Shown: positions 42,417 through 51,219, counted from the first letter of the stretch. The stretch is DNA of 64,000 nt from Aphodosoma sp045126975 (GCA_045126975.1 JBGVPL010000042.1:62001-126000); one strand, 5' to 3'. A program made the numbers and translations. Notes: generated by a model not told the origin, from the sequence alone.

Positions 42417-43515
42417 TAATTTGTTATACGATATTGCTTTGACTCAATTATTTATGGTGGGTCCACGCACTGCACGAGCTTTGATAGAGCATCTTGGTTC
42501 GGCAGAGGCAGTATTCAAGGAATCGCCAGATGTATTGCGTACAATTGGTGGAGTTGGAACATATATTTCGGATGAAGGATATAGGCAAGAGGCTTTACGC
42601 CGAGCATCAGCAGAAATAGAGTTTATTACAAAAAATAAAATCAAAGCAATTTCTTTTGGTTCAGACGACTACCCTACCCGACTTGCACAATGTGGTGATG
42701 CACCTCAAATTCTTTATCAATATGGGAATTGCAATCTTAATGCACAAAAATTTGTTGCCATAATCGGTACTCGCAACGCTACGAAATATGGTAGAGATTT
42801 AACAAACGAGCTTGTTAAAACACTAGCCACGTCCAATCCCGACACCGTAATTATTAGTGGATTGGCATACGGAATCGATATTGCAGCACATAAGGCAGCA
42901 CTCGAATATGGATTGCCTACGATAGGTGTTGTAGCTCATGGACTTGACAGAATATACCCACATGTGCATCGTCAGTATGCATCACAAATGATACAATCGG
43001 GAGGAGCAATAGTAACAGAATATCTCTCTAAAACAACGCCTGACCCACAGAATTTTGTACAACGTAATCGTATAGTAGCAGGTATGTGTGATGTAGCAGT
43101 GATAGTAGAATCGGCAATAAAAGGAGGGTCGTTGATAACAGCAAATATTGCTAATGATTATAATCGTGATGTGATGGCATTTCCTGGTCGAATAGGAGAT
43201 AAAACATCAGAAGGATGCAATAAACTAATTCGTCAACATAAGGCAGAGATAATTACCTCTGCAGAAGATTTGATAAATTTAATGGGATGGTCTGCACCCG
43301 AAAAAAATGCAGTCCAACAATCGTTATTTGATGATTTAACTCCAGAACAACAGGCTGTTATTGATTTATTAAAAACAGAACCGTTACACATAAATATAAT
43401 AAGTACAAACTTGGTGATGTCAATACAAAAAACATCGGCACTATTGACAGAAATGGTTTTCGATGAATTAATTGACCAAATGCCAGGAGACGTTTATACA
43501 ATTCATAATTCATAA
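42409..43515 (+). CDS. dprA: DNA processing protein A
   Basis: DprA loads RecA onto incoming single-stranded DNA in natural transformation. Start ATG 42409 (MNNNLLYDIALTQLFMVGPR) overlaps the vanZ-like gene; earlier in-frame codons lie inside that gene. The N-terminal helix-hairpin-helix part is followed by the Rossmann core (AIIGTRNATKYGRDL, IISGLAYGIDIAAHKAALE, TIGVVAHGLDRIYPHVH, AIVTEYLSK, VIVESAIKGGSLITANIAN) and a C-terminal winged helix (LLKTEPLHINIISTNLVMS). The last residues (YTIHNS) and the stop lie in AATTCAT heptads (43500-43527). The 368-residue length is typical. Confidence 0.94.
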   Translation: MNNNLLYDIALTQLFMVGPRTARALIEHLGSAEAVFKESPDVLRTIGGVGTYISDEGYRQEALRRASAEIEFITKNKIKAISFGSDDYPTRLAQCGDAPQILYQYGNCNLNAQKFVAIIGTRNATKYGRDLTNELVKTLATSNPDTVIISGLAYGIDIAAHKAALEYGLPTIGVVAHGLDRIYPHVHRQYASQMIQSGGAIVTEYLSKTTPDPQNFVQRNRIVAGMCDVAVIVESAIKGGSLITANIANDYNRDVMAFPGRIGDKTSEGCNKLIRQHKAEIITSAEDLINLMGWSAPEKNAVQQSLFDDLTPEQQAVIDLLKTEPLHINIISTNLVMSIQKTSALLTEMVFDELIDQMPGDVYTIHNS

Positions 43516-43527
43516 TTTTCAATTCTC
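43500..43527. repeat. Four heptads joining the dprA stop and the next start
   Basis: AATTCAT, AATTCAT, AATTTTC, AATTCTC. Confidence 0.85.
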
Positions 43528-43528
43528 A

Positions 43529-45385
43529 ATGAAGCAAACGTTTAAAATATTTTTATTAGTTATTTTTTGTATTCTGACTATATTGGGTTGTGCCAATCGA
43601 GGTAGTGGTCCACAAGGAGGTCCAAAAGATACCACCCCGCCACGATTGTTAAAGTGTAGTCCCGAAAATGGAGCAACTAATGTATCCCCTGATAAGATAC
43701 AATTGACTTTTGATGAAATTGTATTAGTGCAAAGTACATTTGAAAAGGTGGTTATTTCGCCACCTCAAACTAATATGGCAATTATTAAAGCATCTGGGCA
43801 TAAAGTAAATGTAGAACTTCAAGATACATTAAAACCAAATACTACATACACAATTGATTTTACAAATTCAATTGTTGATAATAATGAACGAAATGAATTA
43901 GACGGATTTACATTTAGTTTTGCAACAGGTGATTTTATTGATACATTAAAGCTCTCTGGCACGATTGTTGATGCAGAAACATTGAACCCAATACCTAATC
44001 TAATCGTCGGTATTCATAGTAATCTCAACGATACAGTTTTCGTATCTATACCTTTCGATCGTATTACTAAAACAAATAGTGAAGGTAAATTTACGATAAG
44101 TAATATAAAAGAGGGCAAATATCATGTTTTTGCTCTATCTGACATAGGTAATAATTATTATTTTGATATTCCAACCGAACAGATTGCTTTTGATGATAGT
44201 GTATATACTCCGATTTGTACAACAGATGTTACATACGATACAATTTCGCATTATGCTGTGATTGATTCGGTGGAAAATATAGTTGATTCAACGCAGTTAA
44301 TAATTGATTCAATAATAACTAAAAATAATTATATTTATACACCTGACGATGTTGTGTTATTTGCCTTTACCGAAAAAAACAACCGTCAGTATTTGTCGAA
44401 ATCATCACGTCCAGAGCGCCATAAATTAGTATTAGAATTTGGTAATACATGTGATTCTTTACCTATGCTTCGACCATTAAATTTTGAAGATAGTATATTT
44501 ACCTACATGTTGCAAAAAAGTGAAAATATTGATACTATCACTTATTGGCTTACAGATACACTTTTATGGCAACAAGACACATTGCAAATAGAAACTACAT
44601 ATCAAAAACGCGATGATTCAATCTATTGGCAAACTGATACAATAACTTTTTTGTATCGTGCACCAAAAACTAATACAAGTAAAAACAAAAAAGAGAACAA
44701 AACACAACAGGTTGAATATCACAAAATAAAATCAAATAAATCAGGAAGTTTTGATGTTTATATACCTCTTACTCTTGAATTTGATGTACCTACTAAAATG
44801 ACTTCTAATGATACTATTCAATATCGTTTACAAGAAAAAGTTGATACAAATTGGGTAGATTTGGATGCCGATTTGATAAAATGTGATAGTATGGGATTGA
44901 AATATGAAGTGAAATACGAATGGAAACCTACCACAAGTTATCAATTAATCATTGATTCTGCGTTATTTACATCTTTTATAGGTTTAGCAACAAATACTGA
45001 GATTTTAGAATTTAAAACTAAATCACTTGAAGAATACGCTGTTTTAATATTTGAATTGACAAATTATACAGGAAAAGAAGTTATTCAAATATTAAATAAA
45101 GATGATAAAGTGATACGACAACAATTAGCAACAGAAAATAAAGTAAAATTTGAGTATATAACCCCTGATGTCTATTATGCGCGCCTATTTATAGATGAAA
45201 ATGGCAATGGCAAATGGGATACTGGTAATTATAAAGAGAAACGACAAGCAGAAAAAGTTTATTATTACCCATACGATATGGAGCTTCGCGCTTTTTGGGA
45301 TGTTGAAGAAGTTTGGAACATCAACGAATTGCCAATTCTCGAACAAAAGCCTAAAGAACTCATAAAGATAGAAAATAAGAAGTAG
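43529..45385 (+). CDS. Ig-like (Big_5) domain lipoprotein
   Basis: Start ATG 43529 gives MKQTFKIFLLVIFCILTILGC, a lipoprotein signal; upstream codons are heptads. The 618-residue protein continues with GPQGGPKDTTPPRLLKCSP, typical of Bacteroidota lipoproteins with an SbsA-type Ig domain (PDKIQLTFDEIVLV...TTYTIDFTNSIVDNNE). A carboxypeptidase-regulatory-like beta sandwich follows (GTIVDAETLNPIPNLIVGIH...KYHVFALSD), and the C-terminal part includes YYARLFIDENGNGKWDTGNY. Probably on the periplasmic or outer face of the envelope. Function unknown. The TAG stop is 57 bp before the response regulator gene. Confidence 0.82.
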   Translation: MKQTFKIFLLVIFCILTILGCANRGSGPQGGPKDTTPPRLLKCSPENGATNVSPDKIQLTFDEIVLVQSTFEKVVISPPQTNMAIIKASGHKVNVELQDTLKPNTTYTIDFTNSIVDNNERNELDGFTFSFATGDFIDTLKLSGTIVDAETLNPIPNLIVGIHSNLNDTVFVSIPFDRITKTNSEGKFTISNIKEGKYHVFALSDIGNNYYFDIPTEQIAFDDSVYTPICTTDVTYDTISHYAVIDSVENIVDSTQLIIDSIITKNNYIYTPDDVVLFAFTEKNNRQYLSKSSRPERHKLVLEFGNTCDSLPMLRPLNFEDSIFTYMLQKSENIDTITYWLTDTLLWQQDTLQIETTYQKRDDSIYWQTDTITFLYRAPKTNTSKNKKENKTQQVEYHKIKSNKSGSFDVYIPLTLEFDVPTKMTSNDTIQYRLQEKVDTNWVDLDADLIKCDSMGLKYEVKYEWKPTTSYQLIIDSALFTSFIGLATNTEILEFKTKSLEEYAVLIFELTNYTGKEVIQILNKDDKVIRQQLATENKVKFEYITPDVYYARLFIDENGNGKWDTGNYKEKRQAEKVYYYPYDMELRAFWDVEEVWNINELPILEQKPKELIKIENKK

Positions 45386-45442
45386 GGGTGAAATTAAATA
45401 AGACGTTAATAACTAATCACTAATCATTAAAAACTAACTATT

Positions 45443-46594
45443 ATGGCACGTATATTGGTAGTGGATGATGAACGTTTCATACGTAACACCATCAAAGATA
45501 TTCTCGAACACGAGAAATACATAGTAGATGTGGCTGAAGATGCTACTCAAGCATTTGAAAAAGCCAAAACTAAGCACTACGATTTGATTCTTACCGATAT
45601 CGTAATGCCAGGTATAAATGGTATTGTTCTTCTTGAAAAGCTTAAAGACGATGGATTTGAAGCTCCAATTATGATTATGTCTGCTCATGGTAATATCGAA
45701 ATTGCCGTTGAATGTATCAAAAAAGGAGCTTTTGATTTTCTTGAAAAACCACTTGATTTGAATCGTTTGCTTGTGTCAACACGAAATGCTCTCGATAAAA
45801 ACAAATTGGTCAAAGAGACTAAAACCCTTAAAAAGAAGATACAACGCAACTACGAAATGATTGGCGAATCGCCTTGTGTCAAAAAATTGCGCCATTTGAT
45901 AGAACTTATTTCTAAGACTGATACCCGAGTATTGATTACAGGCGATAATGGAACAGGTAAAGAGGTTGTTGCCCGTCAGATATATCAAAACTCTCCACGT
46001 GCCGACAAACCTTTCATCGAAGTCAATTGTGCGGCTATTCCGTCTGAACTTATTGAAAGTGAACTATTCGGACATGAAAAAGGAGCATTTACCTCTGCTA
46101 TCAAACAGCGCATAGGTAAATTTGAACAAGCCGATGGCGGTACAATATTTCTTGATGAAATTGGTGATATGAGTCTGCCTGCACAAGCCAAAGTATTGCG
46201 CTGTTTGCAAGAGAATGTGATTTCGCCAGTAGGTAGCGACAAATTAATAAAGATTGACGTTCGCGTATTAGCTGCTACGAACAAAAATTTGGAAGAAGAA
46301 ATTGAAAAAGGCAATTTCCGTGAAGACCTTTTTCACCGCTTGAATGTTGTACCTCTTCATGTTGACCCATTGTCAAAACGTGTAGAAGATATACCTTTAC
46401 TTGTAGAATACTTTACAAGCATTATCTGTGAATCACAAGGCCGAGCTGTGAAACACTTCTCAAAAGAGGCTATCGAAAAACTCCAACAAAAGCCATGGCG
46501 AGGTAACATCCGTGAATTACGTAATATTGTAGAGCGACTTATCATACTTTGTGGAGATACTATTACAGCACAAGATGTTGAAGAATATGCATAA
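45443..46594 (+). CDS. Sigma-54-dependent response regulator lacking a DNA-binding domain
   Basis: This 383-residue NtrC-type protein has a receiver domain (phospho-acceptor Asp in LILTDIVMPG, residues about 48-57; Lys in FLEKPLD). An AAA+ sigma-54 interaction domain follows: Walker A GDNGTGKE, ELFGHEKGAFTSA for sigma-54 contact, GGTIFLDEIGDM, and the arginine region NIRELRNIVERLI. It ends at ITAQDVEEYA. The Fis-type helix-turn-helix that normally follows is missing, so it may act without site-specific DNA binding or be a truncated gene. Its stop is 2 bp before a 54-bp copy of the recQ 3' end, which fits truncation during that rearrangement. No histidine kinase gene is adjacent. Confidence 0.9.
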   Translation: MARILVVDDERFIRNTIKDILEHEKYIVDVAEDATQAFEKAKTKHYDLILTDIVMPGINGIVLLEKLKDDGFEAPIMIMSAHGNIEIAVECIKKGAFDFLEKPLDLNRLLVSTRNALDKNKLVKETKTLKKKIQRNYEMIGESPCVKKLRHLIELISKTDTRVLITGDNGTGKEVVARQIYQNSPRADKPFIEVNCAAIPSELIESELFGHEKGAFTSAIKQRIGKFEQADGGTIFLDEIGDMSLPAQAKVLRCLQENVISPVGSDKLIKIDVRVLAATNKNLEEEIEKGNFREDLFHRLNVVPLHVDPLSKRVEDIPLLVEYFTSIICESQGRAVKHFSKEAIEKLQQKPWRGNIRELRNIVERLIILCGDTITAQDVEEYA

Positions 46595-46596
46595 AC

Positions 46597-46650
46597 AAAA
46601 AGAAGTTGACCCTGAAAAGTCAACTTCTTTTTTTATTCCCTATACACACA
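46597..46650. repeat. 54-bp direct repeat, copy 1: duplicated recQ 3' end with terminator
   Basis: Identical over 54 bp to 47909-47962. It contains the hairpin GAAGTTGAC / GTCAACTTC with a T-run, a terminator for the response regulator gene. On the minus strand it also contains the last codons of recQ (reading I-G-N-K-K-R-S-stop), here without the rest of recQ. Confidence 0.92.
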
Positions 46651-46664
46651 AATCATTTATTTTA

Positions 46665-46696
46665 TTTGCTTAAACAAATATTTTATTGTAGATTTG
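46665..46696 (+). promoter_or_regulatory. Promoter of the T9SS-type gene
   Basis: TTTG (46665-46668), 20 nt, TAGATTTG (46689-46696), 46 nt before the ATG. Confidence 0.8.
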
Positions 46697-46742
46697 CAAA
46701 GAAAGTTAATAAATTTTCTATAACCATTAAACCATTACAACT

Positions 46743-47900
46743 ATGAAAAAAATTATCACATTATTATTAGGCACATTTTTATGTGTTTTATCTTTTGCAG
46801 AAAATAATTCATCTGCTATTGTATATGCTGAAACATCTTTTAATTTTTATAAAACACAAAATGCTATTTTGAATATTCACCCAAACTATTCAAGTTGTTC
46901 TCCTATTGAACTTTCTCAAAATGACATAAAAAACACAAAATTTATTATTCAAAATACAGGGGGAATAACAATTGAAAATAAGTTTATAGAAAATAATCAA
47001 GAAGGTATTATTTATTCAAATGATTATATAAAACTTTCTTCTGGTTTTCATGCAAAAGCAGGTTGTAATCTACATATTGCAATTAAAAACGACATAGAAT
47101 GTAATGATACTCAAAATGTTTCATATATACAAAAACATAATACCTCAGAATCCACAAAAGAACAATGGTGTAATCAATGGAATGTATTAACACATAGTTA
47201 TTTAGAGCCAGATGATGAATTATATGGAGCAAGAACCAATATATTTCTATTAGATAAAGATACCGTTATTAACAATCAGGAATATACTACATTGACATGT
47301 TATTCTAGTAAAAAATCAATAAATGAGAAATGGTATGTTGGCGCATTACGCTTCACCAATGACAAAAAAGTTTATATCTATTATGATAATACAGAGTATC
47401 TATTGTATGATTTTAATGTTCAAATAGGAGATACATTAGAAATATTTGGTGGTATAACTTATTACAAGGAACGCAGAACGCTTAAACATGTTATTACAGA
47501 AATAGATACTTTAGACGATAATAGATTGAAAATAACATCTGATGCTTTCCTCCGAACTGATTATGACAATTGGCAAATTTATGAATGGCCTTATACTATA
47601 GTATGGATAGAATGTGTTGGTTCTTTAAATGGCATTGTCCATAGTGACCCAACATCAATGACTGGAAATCTTTCTAATGTATTATTATGTGCTTATCAAA
47701 ATGAAGAACATATTTTTACAACTATTTATCCTTCTTATGAAGTATTAGGTTGTATCTATAACGAAGGTGATGTTATTACAACTACAGAAAAAGTGGAAAC
47801 CCCAAAACCATTAGTTCAGAAAATTATTCGAAATGGTGAGATATTCATAATTCGAGATGGTAAAACCTATAATATTATGGGTATAGAAATAGAAGAATAA
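46743..47900 (+). CDS. Secreted T9SS-type protein, cassette between direct repeats
   Basis: This 385-residue protein has a signal peptide (MKKIITLLLGTFLCVLSFAE). An early domain reads YSNDYIKLSSGFHAKAGCNLHIAI, a pattern common in T9SS cargo. A unit related to the one duplicated in the protein at 6847-8286 follows (WNVLTHSY...DTVINNQEYTTL...WYVGALRFTND...YLLYDFNVQIGDTL). The end QKIIRNGEIFIIRDGKTYNI, then MGIEIEE, is a short tail seen on Bacteroidales surface proteins. With its promoter it lies exactly between two 54-bp copies of the recQ 3' end, as an insertion would. Its AT content is higher than that of recQ. Confidence 0.78.
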   Translation: MKKIITLLLGTFLCVLSFAENNSSAIVYAETSFNFYKTQNAILNIHPNYSSCSPIELSQNDIKNTKFIIQNTGGITIENKFIENNQEGIIYSNDYIKLSSGFHAKAGCNLHIAIKNDIECNDTQNVSYIQKHNTSESTKEQWCNQWNVLTHSYLEPDDELYGARTNIFLLDKDTVINNQEYTTLTCYSSKKSINEKWYVGALRFTNDKKVYIYYDNTEYLLYDFNVQIGDTLEIFGGITYYKERRTLKHVITEIDTLDDNRLKITSDAFLRTDYDNWQIYEWPYTIVWIECVGSLNGIVHSDPTSMTGNLSNVLLCAYQNEEHIFTTIYPSYEVLGCIYNEGDVITTTEKVETPKPLVQKIIRNGEIFIIRDGKTYNIMGIEIEE

Positions 47901-47908
47901 GATACAGA

Positions 47909-47962
47909 AAAAAGAAGTTGACCCTGAAAAGTCAACTTCTTTTTTTATTCCCTATACACACA
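47909..47962. repeat. 54-bp direct repeat, copy 2: recQ 3' end and bidirectional terminator
   Basis: The hairpin GAAGTTGAC (47914-47922) / GTCAACTTC (47931-47939) serves both the T9SS-type gene and recQ. The intact recQ stop is at 47932-47934. Confidence 0.92.
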
Positions 47963-49647
47963 TCACAATGCCCACATGGTTGGATGTCTGTTTGTCCGAA
48001 GTACCGAGCTAATAATACCGAACGACAAGTATCTTTTGTTGCGTATTCATAGATAGAAACAAGTCGTGAATACATGCGGTCTATTCGATTTTCGTATGCC
48101 AATGGTGGTATATATAGCGTATCAGCATCCTGACGGTCAGTATTATAAATCAACAGTGGCGTGCGTTTGAATGGCACATATTGCACAACACCCACACGGT
48201 GCAACCATATCAAATGGGCATATACCTCTTCGCGCGACGACTGTGTGAGTATAGCAATTTTGTCTTCATTTATATGTTTTGCGTCGGTGAATATACCCGG
48301 GTAAAGACGCAATATCGCTTCGAATATATGGTCATTCTTAGGATGTTCCATGCGCCACTCATAGAGTTTCGATGGGTGCATGATGACCTTCATTTTACTC
48401 GGACTCTCCATCTCTTCAGTTAGAGTAATATATCCTGCCCATTGCAAAATATTCAAAGCCCCTTGTGCCAATGAATACGACAACCTACAAGTGTGGCAAA
48501 ACTCCTCCAATTTAAACGGATACACAGCCCCCTCGCCCGACCCTTCGCCTATTACATAATAGTTGGCAAGATGTTGATACACAGCCCGTACATACTCTTT
48601 TGGTGGAAATACTTTCTCATGACGGCGCACCAATTGTTCTACCGAAGATGGCGTGATGAGCAGTACGGCGTATGACTTCTGACCATCCCGTCCAGCGCGC
48701 CCAGCCTCTTGATAATAAGCCTCAAGTGCATCAGGTATGTCGTAGTGAATTACCAATCTCACATCCGCCTTGTCTATACCCATACCAAAAGCATTCGTTG
48801 CGCAAAGAATCCGAGTCTGCCCCGACATCCATTGGTTTTGTCGCTCTTTGCGCTCATGCGACTCAAGTCCTGCATGGTAGTAATTCGCCGAAAAATCCAT
48901 CGATTGTAGCATTTTCGCCACCTTTTCTGCCCCATCACGCGTGCGAGTATATATAATTGTTGAGCCAGCAACCGAATTCAGTATTTTGAACAATTGAGCA
49001 TCTTTGTTGTCAGTCATCCGCACCACATAGCAGAGATTATGACGTTCAACACTCGCCTGAAACATATTGTGAGGCGTACGAAAAGCCAATTTGTCTTTTA
49101 TGTCAGTCACCACATCAGGCGTTGCCGAAGCCGTCAAAGCCATAATTGGCACATCAGGATACATCTCTCGCAGTTCAGCAATTTTCAAGTACGAAGGGCG
49201 GAAATCATAGCCCCATTCCGATATACAATGCGCCTCATCTACAGCGATAAAACTCAGTTGAAGGAATTGCAACCGCTTCAGGAATAGGTCAGATTGCAGG
49301 CGTTCAGGGGCAACATATAGCATCTTAAATGCCCCATACTGAGCCTGTTCCAGTATATTGAACACCTTATCTCGATTCATCCCAGCATGTATCACTTCGG
49401 CGCGAATGCCACGTTTACGCAAGTTCTGTATCTGGTCAGTCATCAACGCAATCAAAGGCGACACAATCAGAGCCATGCCATCCATAGCCAACGCAGGCAC
49501 CTGATAAGTCAGCGACTTACCCCCACCAGTTGGCAATATAGCAAGCGTATCCATTCCCGCCCCAATGCTCTCAATAATATCCAATTGCAAAGGACGGAAA
49601 TCCTCATAGCCCCAATTTTCCTTCAATATTTTGTGATACATCTTCAA
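47932..49647 (-). CDS. recQ: ATP-dependent DNA helicase RecQ
   Basis: RecQ is a 3'-5' helicase of superfamily 2. Motifs in order: FRPLQLDIIESI, Walker A AILPTGGGKSLTYQ, VSPLIALMTDQ, VDEAHCISEWGYDFRPSY, ALTASATPDVV, IIYTRTRDGAEKVA, ATNAFGMGIDKADVRLVIH and YYQEAGRAGRDG. The zinc-binding tail ends CRSVLLARYFGQ...PCGHCDVCIGN. There is no HRDC domain; this 571-residue form is common in Bacteroidota. ATG 49647 or 49641 could be the start; the duplicated upstream fragment begins at the second, which favours 49641. Both ends of this gene are duplicated beyond neighbouring genes. Confidence 0.95.
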   Translation of the reverse strand: MKMYHKILKENWGYEDFRPLQLDIIESIGAGMDTLAILPTGGGKSLTYQVPALAMDGMALIVSPLIALMTDQIQNLRKRGIRAEVIHAGMNRDKVFNILEQAQYGAFKMLYVAPERLQSDLFLKRLQFLQLSFIAVDEAHCISEWGYDFRPSYLKIAELREMYPDVPIMALTASATPDVVTDIKDKLAFRTPHNMFQASVERHNLCYVVRMTDNKDAQLFKILNSVAGSTIIYTRTRDGAEKVAKMLQSMDFSANYYHAGLESHERKERQNQWMSGQTRILCATNAFGMGIDKADVRLVIHYDIPDALEAYYQEAGRAGRDGQKSYAVLLITPSSVEQLVRRHEKVFPPKEYVRAVYQHLANYYVIGEGSGEGAVYPFKLEEFCHTCRLSYSLAQGALNILQWAGYITLTEEMESPSKMKVIMHPSKLYEWRMEHPKNDHIFEAILRLYPGIFTDAKHINEDKIAILTQSSREEVYAHLIWLHRVGVVQYVPFKRTPLLIYNTDRQDADTLYIPPLAYENRIDRMYSRLVSIYEYATKDTCRSVLLARYFGQTDIQPCGHCDVCIGNKKRS

Positions 49648-49654
49648 AACTATA

Positions 49655-50833
49655 TCAATCTTTACTCAAAAACAAGTTGCAAAACTCATTTAATTGTTGT
49701 TGCATGCGCTCTTGTGGTATGAGAATACGTTTGTACTCAGCAATCATCGTAGGGCTCATACTGCGGCTCATTGCGTATTCAACTACCACATGGTCGGCTT
49801 CGGGGCAGAGTATAATTCCTATCGATGGGTTTTCGTTAGAGCGTTTTACGTCGCGGTCGAGAGCTTCGAGATAGAATTCCAATTGTCCGAGGTCGCGAGG
49901 ATGAAATTTGGTCTTTTTGAGCTCCACTGCTACCAACGCTTGTAGTCCACGATGGAAGAAGAGCAAGTCCGCTTTATAGGTTGATGCACCTACCGTCAGA
50001 TTGTATTCTTGGTCCATGAAAATGAAGTCTTTACCCAATTCGAGTATAAATTGTTTCATATTCTCTATTAGACTATTTTTCAGTTTCGATTCGCTATGCT
50101 TTTTGGGTAGGTCGAGAAAATCTACGAACAACGTATCTTTGAACATTACGAGGGCGTTTGGATATGCCTCGAGCATACCTTTCGACATATTATCTTTGCT
50201 ACTCAATAGCGTAGAATAAGATTGGTTAGAGATGCAATGTTGAAGTTCTTTATAAGCAAGATGTTCCTTATTGGCATAGAGTATATAGAACATTCTTTCC
50301 TCATAGCTTTTGCAACGACAAAGAATTTCAATGTGATTACTCAAAGATGTCAATTCCAATATTTTTGGCATTTGTGCAGATGGCATTTGGACAATTTGTG
50401 CAGATGGTGTCTGCACAATTACAACATCTTCATTCTGAGGAAATAACCTCACATCTTCAATTTGTGCAGATGCTGGCTGCACAAATTGAGTATTAAGATA
50501 TTTTTCGACGGTTAAAATAAACTTCTCTGATGAATATTCGTCATAAAACATCACCATATTATAGATATTTCGTCGACTATAGCCCTTAATCTCTGGATGC
50601 TGAGAGCGAATATATTCCGATAGTTGCGTTACAACCTTGCTTCCCCATTCTTCGTTTTTCAGTTTAGCCGACACATATCCACCAACATGCCATGCCGTGA
50701 GTAACAACTCGTTGTTTACAGCCTTTGACGCACGGCTTTTGTGTTGTAGTATTATGCCGACAACTTCGCCAAATTGTTGTTCAATACAGTTGTTAATTGA
50801 CGATTCATTGTTAATAATAGGTGTTTTATTCAT
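49655..50833 (-). CDS. DUF1016 (YhcG-like) PDDEXK nuclease
   Basis: Start ATG 50833 (MNKTPIINNESSINNCIEQQ) is preferred over 50881. The 392-residue protein has the DUF1016 N-terminal helical domain (AWHVGGYVSAKLKNEEWG, PEIKGYSRRNIYNMVMFYDEY) and a C-terminal PDDEXK nuclease domain (TYKADLLFFHRGLQALVAVE, LKKTKFHPRDLGQLEFYLEA). Between them is a linker with four imperfect P-x-SAQ units, encoded by a repeat of TTTGTGCAGATG type at about 50382-50480. Family members are putative nucleases of unclear role, often next to restriction-modification or mobile genes. Here the gene lies between a degraded copy of the recQ 5' end and intact recQ, 7 bp upstream of the latter. Confidence 0.88.
   Translation of the reverse strand: MNKTPIINNESSINNCIEQQFGEVVGIILQHKSRASKAVNNELLLTAWHVGGYVSAKLKNEEWGSKVVTQLSEYIRSQHPEIKGYSRRNIYNMVMFYDEYSSEKFILTVEKYLNTQFVQPASAQIEDVRLFPQNEDVVIVQTPSAQIVQMPSAQMPKILELTSLSNHIEILCRCKSYEERMFYILYANKEHLAYKELQHCISNQSYSTLLSSKDNMSKGMLEAYPNALVMFKDTLFVDFLDLPKKHSESKLKNSLIENMKQFILELGKDFIFMDQEYNLTVGASTYKADLLFFHRGLQALVAVELKKTKFHPRDLGQLEFYLEALDRDVKRSNENPSIGIILCPEADHVVVEYAMSRSMSPTMIAEYKRILIPQERMQQQLNEFCNLFLSKD
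50382..50480. repeat. Imperfect in-gene repeats in the DUF1016 linker
   Basis: Four copies of a unit containing ATTTGTGCAGATG or its close variant encode repeated (P/Q)xSAQ(I/M) segments. Confidence 0.7.
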
Positions 50834-50870
50834 ATAATAAATGAAGTGTAGAGCATTAATATTACGTCTG

Positions 50871-50900
50871 CAAAGATACAAAAAATCCTCGTAACCTCAA
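50871..50900 (-). promoter_or_regulatory. Promoter of the DUF1016 gene, with -33 box inside the recQ remnant
   Basis: Minus strand: TTG (50900-50898), 19 nt, TATCTTTG (50878-50871). The -33 TTG lies in the duplicated recQ fragment. Confidence 0.65.
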
Positions 50901-50930
50901 TTTTCCTTCAATATTTTGCGATACATCTTC
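50883..50930 (-). pseudogene. Degraded 48-bp copy of the recQ 5' end
   Basis: It matches 49598-49645 at 44 of 48 positions, all four differences being transitions. It reads M-Y-R-K-I-L-K-E-N-stop-G-Y-E-D-F against M-Y-H-K-I-L-K-E-N-W-G-Y-E-D-F of recQ. A -7 box TACCTTTG (50957-50950 minus) upstream of it looks like the original recQ promoter, now left behind. Confidence 0.9.
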
Positions 50931-50957
50931 GATAGATTTTTTGTGATTACAAAGGTA

Positions 50958-51150
50958 ATAAAAAACTTTCATAAAAGATATAATCAAAATAAAAACTTCA
51001 ATCAACAAACTTTGCATTGAGTAAAATTACTCAATGCACTGAGTAAAATGCAATATTATGCATAAAATAGCAGATTATCAGATGATTATGAAATGGTTTA
51101 TTGTAGAGTATAAAATTTTGACAATGGATTTGCGTAAATTATTTTAAATA
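50958..51150. other. Intergenic, no gene seen
   Basis: AT-rich sequence lies between the recQ remnant and the terminator of the BspA-like gene. A short palindromic pair of TGAGTAAAAT-type words occurs near 51016-51050; nothing else stands out. Confidence 0.5.
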
Positions 51151-51182
51151 AAAGAGATACATCGCGGTGGATATATCTCTTT
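51151..51182 (-). terminator. Probable terminator of the BspA-like gene
   Basis: A 9-bp stem (AAAGAGATA at 51151-51159, TATCTCTTT at 51174-51182) is followed on the minus strand by TTTTATTT. It is 90 bp after the stop codon. Confidence 0.6.
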
Positions 51183-51198
51183 TGTTGTTTTATAGTAG

Positions 51199-51219
51199 GG
51201 ACGCACGGTTCGTGCGTCC
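51199..51219. repeat. REP-like palindrome
   Basis: GGACGCACG - GTT - CGTGCGTCC, a perfect 9-bp inverted repeat of high GC in an AT-rich spacer, followed by a second small palindrome (CCCGAAGGGG). Confidence 0.75.

Noticed and set aside
49655..50833. Complete restriction-modification system around the DUF1016 nuclease
   Set aside because: No methyltransferase or specificity gene is near; the neighbours are recQ and a BspA-like gene.
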